This document shows, piece after piece, positions 5,632 to 7,349 of a stretch of 7,349 bases of DNA. Source of the stretch: Chloroflexota bacterium (GTDB taxonomy: Bacteria; Chloroflexota; UBA6077). The translations under genes and the position numbers were made by a program. Each line of letters opens with the position of its first letter. Position 1 is the stretch's first letter. The notes beneath the pieces were generated by a model. The model was not told where the DNA came from and did no database searches. It was given only the letters and a program-made list of their open reading frames with translations. The stretch is taken from NCBI GenBank assembly GCA_021788565.1, contig JAJYKO010000254.1, forward strand, positions 1-7,349. The letters are read 5' to 3'.

Positions 5632-5702
5632 GCCTGTCACAGGCGGCTCCCCCAGGGCCCTGGAATCGAGGCTTCAGCCGGACCGCGCGGCTGGGGGCAG
5701 GC
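5632..5702. repeat. Nested inverted repeats in the convergent gap after the RmlD-like gene
   Basis: GCCTG (5632-5636) can pair with CAGGC (5698-5702) or locally with CAGGC (5640-5644). CCCCCAG (5649-5655) pairs with CTGGGGG (5691-5697). Inside are the perfect 12-base palindrome CCAGGGCCCTGG (5652-5663) and AGCCG/CGGCT (5676-5680/5688-5692). The stem-forming bases partly overlap, so several folds compete. There is no T-run, so it may be a dispersed palindrome, a factor-assisted terminator for the RmlD-like gene, or both. Confidence 0.5.
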
Positions 5703-5754
5703 ATTGGGAGAACCAAACTCAACCCGCTAAAGCGTAGATTCCCCGGACCTCACG

Positions 5755-5768
5755 AGCCGAGATCGGCT
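5755..5768. repeat. Short hairpin AGCCGA/TCGGCT
   Basis: AGCCGA (5755-5760) and TCGGCT (5763-5768) form an inverted pair with a 2-base spacer (or 5 bp around a 4-base loop). CTC-AACCC (5718-5725) can pair with GGGTT-GAG (5785-5793, one bulge) around it. The stretch lies in the convergent gap, has no coding signal and could take part in transcription termination. Confidence 0.35.
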
Positions 5769-5790
5769 TGATTGAAAGGCATCGGGGTTG

Positions 5791-5814
5791 GAGGGTGGGG
5801 ATGAACCCACCCTC
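5791..5814. terminator. Possible bidirectional terminator hairpin between convergent genes
   Basis: GAGGGTGGG (5791-5799) and CCCACCCTC (5806-5814) form a perfect 9-bp, GC-rich stem with a GATGAA loop. It lies 5 bases past the stop codon of the membrane-protein gene on the minus strand and faces the end of the RmlD-like gene on the plus strand. Position and stem strength fit a terminator, but neither side has a clear T-run. Confidence 0.4.
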
Positions 5815-5819
5815 TCCTG

Positions 5820-6482
5820 CTACCTCACTCGACCGTCGTACCCTCTGAAGACGCCGCGAGCGCCACCGGCCCCTGCCATGGCGCCCAGCACGCACACTAT
5901 ATAGGTGAGCACGAGCCCAGCGAGCGTGCCGACGGCAGCGGACTGAACGGTTCCAACTGCCCCGGGCGTGAGATTGGGAATCCCGAACGGCCCGAAGATG
6001 GCCGTGATTGCTCCGCCGATCCCCATCGCTGCAAGCAGCACCACCAGGGTAAGCCCCAGCGCCCACATGACCGAACCGGTAATGAAGCCGGCGAAACTGC
6101 TAGCCGGGTATGACAGCGTCCGGCCGGCGATCCATCCACCCACAAAGAATGAGACGAGGACGATGACTGCTCCCCAGATTAGCGAAGCCGTTCCCGTCTG
6201 GCCCAGGCCCCCGATGCCGGTTTCCACCCTGTTGAGTCCGACGATCAGTCCCACGATCCCCAGCACCACGAGCAGCCCAATTGCTCCCAGCAGGCCGCCC
6301 CAGACGGAACCCCACTGCAGCACTGAGCCACCCTCTATCACGCGCGTATCCTGCACGTAGCGCTCCCGGCCCGCCGGCTCATAGGGCGGTTCTTGGTATC
6401 CCCTTCTATCTGCCGGGGTCGGCTCCACAGGAGTTTGCTGCCCCGGGTAGTAAGGCCCAGGGCCTCTATCAGGCATCGCCAT
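5820..6482 (-). CDS. Four-helix membrane protein of unknown function with Pro-rich N-terminus
   Basis: I do not recognise a named family. The 220 residues comprise a polar, Pro/Tyr/Arg-rich N-terminal tail (1-55; GPGPYYPGQQTP, EPPYEPAGRERY), then hydrophobic Gly/Val/Leu-rich helices at about 57-83, 99-119, 128-150 (possibly continuing to 163) and 180-203. A short basic C-terminus (RGVFRGYDGRVR) follows. The WGSVWGGLLGA entry to helix 1 and the SFFVGGWIAGR end of helix 2 resemble small bacterial membrane proteins of unknown role that repeat a WGA...G pattern. There is no signal peptide cleavage motif and no catalytic motif. The ATG at 6482 has AAGGAGG 8 bases upstream, an excellent ribosome binding site; an ATG two codons later is the alternative. 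It lies downstream of the HEAT-repeat gene on the same strand with a 130-base gap and a hairpin, so cotranscription is uncertain. It may act in envelope stress or membrane organisation, but this is a guess. Confidence 0.78.
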   Translation of the reverse strand: MAMPDRGPGPYYPGQQTPVEPTPADRRGYQEPPYEPAGRERYVQDTRVIEGGSVLQWGSVWGGLLGAIGLLVVLGIVGLIVGLNRVETGIGGLGQTGTASLIWGAVIVLVSFFVGGWIAGRTLSYPASSFAGFITGSVMWALGLTLVVLLAAMGIGGAITAIFGPFGIPNLTPGAVGTVQSAAVGTLAGLVLTYIVCVLGAMAGAGGARGVFRGYDGRVR

Positions 6483-6533
6483 TGACGTTACCTCCTTGTC
6501 TCAGTGATTCACGTCTACCACTCGTTGATAGCC

Positions 6534-6564
6534 CCTCGCGGCGTGCCGAACCGGTGCCGCGAGG
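6534..6564. repeat. 9-bp-stem hairpin between the HEAT-repeat and membrane-protein genes
   Basis: CCTCGCGGC (6534-6542) and GCCGCGAGG (6556-6564) pair perfectly around a 13-base loop that itself contains ACCGGT. It follows the stop of the HEAT-repeat gene by about 50 bases and precedes the membrane-protein ribosome binding site by about 37 on the minus strand. No T-run follows on that strand, so it may be a weak terminator, an mRNA-stabilising hairpin or a protein-binding site. Confidence 0.5.
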
Positions 6565-6612
6565 CACGATACCAGACGCACGACACGTACCAACCGAGAG
6601 AATCGCTGGGCC

Positions 6613-7155
6613 TCAACGGCTTTCCCTAATCCGGTCCAGCGCCTCCACGGCTGCCAGCGGCACCTGTATCGCTGGCTCCGACCCGTTCAGCGCCTTCAGT
6701 ACCGGATCGACCTGATAGTCCATTCCGCGACGCTCCATCGCCCGAAGGACGTGATGCGCCCCCAGGCGGAACCAGGCGGAGCCTGATTTTCGGATGAGAG
6801 CTTGGAGAAGTGGTACGAGTCCCCTCTGGCCCAGCGCTATAACACCCTCGGATGCGATCCAGCGGACGCCAGGCCTCTCGTCCTCCATCGCTGCCACCAG
6901 CGCGTCAGTCGCGGACGGGTCCGCGATTTCCGAAAGGGCCTTGGCTGCCTCCCACCGCAGGCGCCAGTTGTGATGGGAGAGGGCCTCCGTGAGCGCGGGC
7001 ACGGATGAGGCTCCGATGGAGACCAGTGAACGTCGTGCGCGCAGCCTGGCAAGGCCGTCGGAATTTGCCAGTTCCGTGATCAGGCGGCCAATATAATCAT
7101 CGCTATCTTTTTCTTCTTCGACATGGTAGTTCATGTCGCTCGCTGACATCGACAT
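6613..7155 (-). CDS. HEAT-repeat protein (PBS-lyase HEAT-like)
   Basis: A soluble protein of 180 residues built from tandem two-helix repeats. After an acidic, disordered-looking start (1-22; HVEEEKDSDD), repeats fall at about 36-62 (ARLRARRSLVSIGASSVPAL), 65-92 (RLRWEAAKALSEIADPSATD), 96-122 (GVRWIASEGVIALGQRGLVP) and a more divergent 127-155, plus a last partial repeat at about 162-178. The R-x2-A-x3-L-x2-I/L-G pattern and D-P-S-A-T-D turns are typical of bacterial HEAT-like scaffolds. These repeats bind proteins or other ligands but have no catalysis of their own. The start is ATG 7155, with AAGGAG 9 bases upstream. A TTG at 7179 in frame would put that ribosome binding site inside the gene and was rejected. 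It has no signal peptide or membrane helix, so it is probably cytoplasmic. The partner is unknown; the divergent neighbour at the right edge might be a kinase, but that link is speculative. Confidence 0.85.
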   Translation of the reverse strand: MSMSASDMNYHVEEEKDSDDYIGRLITELANSDGLARLRARRSLVSIGASSVPALTEALSHHNWRLRWEAAKALSEIADPSATDALVAAMEDERPGVRWIASEGVIALGQRGLVPLLQALIRKSGSAWFRLGAHHVLRAMERRGMDYQVDPVLKALNGSEPAIQVPLAAVEALDRIRESR

Positions 7156-7178
7156 AAGATTCTTCTCCTTATTCTGCA

Positions 7179-7190
7179 AAGGATATCCTT
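7179..7190. promoter_or_regulatory. 12-base perfect palindrome upstream of the HEAT-repeat gene
   Basis: AAGGATATCCTT is self-complementary. It lies 9 bases upstream of the AAGGAG ribosome binding site of the HEAT-repeat gene, so it falls in the leader or at the promoter. The position and symmetry would suit a dimeric regulator, but one short palindrome is weak evidence. Confidence 0.25.
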
Positions 7191-7205
7191 AAAGGCAGAA
7201 TCAGT

Positions 7206-7221
7206 GCCGAGAGGCCGAGAG
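7206..7221. repeat. Tandem 8-base duplication
   Basis: GCCGAGAG occurs twice in direct succession (7206-7213, 7214-7221) in the divergent gap between the HEAT-repeat gene and the right-edge reading frame. It may be a simple slippage product. Confidence 0.4.
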
Positions 7222-7246
7222 GCCCAGGGTCGACGCATCTTAATCG

Positions 7247-7275
7247 TTGGGAGGAGTAGACAGGGCTGGTAGGAT
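7247..7275 (+). promoter_or_regulatory. Weak promoter candidate for the right-edge reading frame
   Basis: TTGGGA (7247-7252) and TAGGAT (7270-7275) each match 4 of 6 consensus bases and are 17 bases apart, the optimum spacing. A start near 7282 would leave a leader of about 28 bases to the ATG at 7310. The match is weak and could be chance. Confidence 0.25.
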
Positions 7276-7309
7276 TGCGGCCATGTTTGAGTTCTAGACG
7301 GAGTTGATC

Positions 7310-7349
7310 ATGGAGCCCCTTGTTGGCCGCAGTCTGACCGAGCACTTCG
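7310..7349 (+). CDS. Start of an unidentified protein, possibly a Ser/Thr protein kinase (partial)
   Basis: An ATG at 7310 is preceded by GGAG with a 6-base spacer and opens a frame running off the right edge. Only 13 residues are visible (MEPLVGRSLTEHF). The pattern of a short acidic start, then LVGRSL and an aromatic residue, resembles the N-terminus of many bacterial Hanks-type Ser/Thr kinases (LVGxxLxxY/F), which precedes the glycine-rich loop. Thirteen residues cannot establish this. It is transcribed away from the HEAT-repeat gene, 154 bases off. Confidence 0.4.
   Translation, partial: MEPLVGRSLTEHF

Noticed and set aside
6281..6715. Plus-strand 144-codon frame spanning the gap between the membrane-protein and HEAT-repeat genes
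   Set aside because: It overlaps both better-supported minus-strand genes antisense and has a Pro/Ser/Arg-rich shadow-like composition.
7283..7297. ATG at 7283 as the start of the right-edge gene
   Set aside because: It meets a TAG stop after four codons; the ATG at 7310 has its own GGAG ribosome binding site.

Overview
The window is high-GC DNA, tightly packed with genes, and reads as part of a cell-surface polysaccharide locus followed by unrelated housekeeping-type genes. TTG or GTG starts preceded by clear Shine-Dalgarno sequences, a flippase-like LPG-synthase-TM protein, two Wzy_C-family proteins and several families of multi-hairpin palindromic repeats resemble an environmental bacterium of the Chloroflexota (Dehalococcoidia or Anaerolineae type). 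That taxonomic guess is an inference from protein style and repeat style. No marker gene is present.

Left part (1-4371, minus strand): four genes read leftwards in the order Wzy_C-family polymerase/ligase 1 (2899-4371), UDP-glucuronate decarboxylase / UDP-xylose synthase (1826-2770), Wzy_C-family polymerase/ligase 2 (264-1829), and the start of a flippase-like membrane protein that runs off the left edge (1-255). The last three are tightly coupled: a 4-base TTGA overlap, then an 8-base gap. The set fits making a sugar nucleotide (UDP-xylose), polymerising or ligating lipid-linked glycan at the outer face of the membrane, and moving lipid across the membrane. A candidate sigma70-like promoter lies upstream of the first gene.

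Middle (4372-5599): a 331-base divergent intergenic region holds that leftward promoter, an elaborate nested palindromic repeat (4485-4600), and a rightward promoter with a perfect TTGACA box. The rightward promoter drives an RmlD-like SDR reductase (4703-5599, GTG start), which probably supplies a deoxysugar nucleotide such as dTDP-rhamnose.

Right part (5600-7349): a 220-base convergent gap full of inverted repeats is followed by two minus-strand genes. One encodes a four-helix membrane protein of unknown function (5820-6482) and the other a small HEAT-repeat protein (6613-7155), with a 9-bp-stem hairpin between them. At the right edge, a divergent plus-strand reading frame begins (7310 onward). 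Its 13 visible residues weakly resemble the N-terminus of a bacterial Ser/Thr protein kinase.

The most notable feature is the palindromic repeats. Three different families occur within about 4.2 kb. Two of them lie inside the coding sequences of the two Wzy_C paralogs, one as an in-frame insert in a hydrophilic loop and one forming most of the C-terminal tail. The third lies between the divergent promoters. I found no CRISPR array, tRNA, rRNA or transposase gene.
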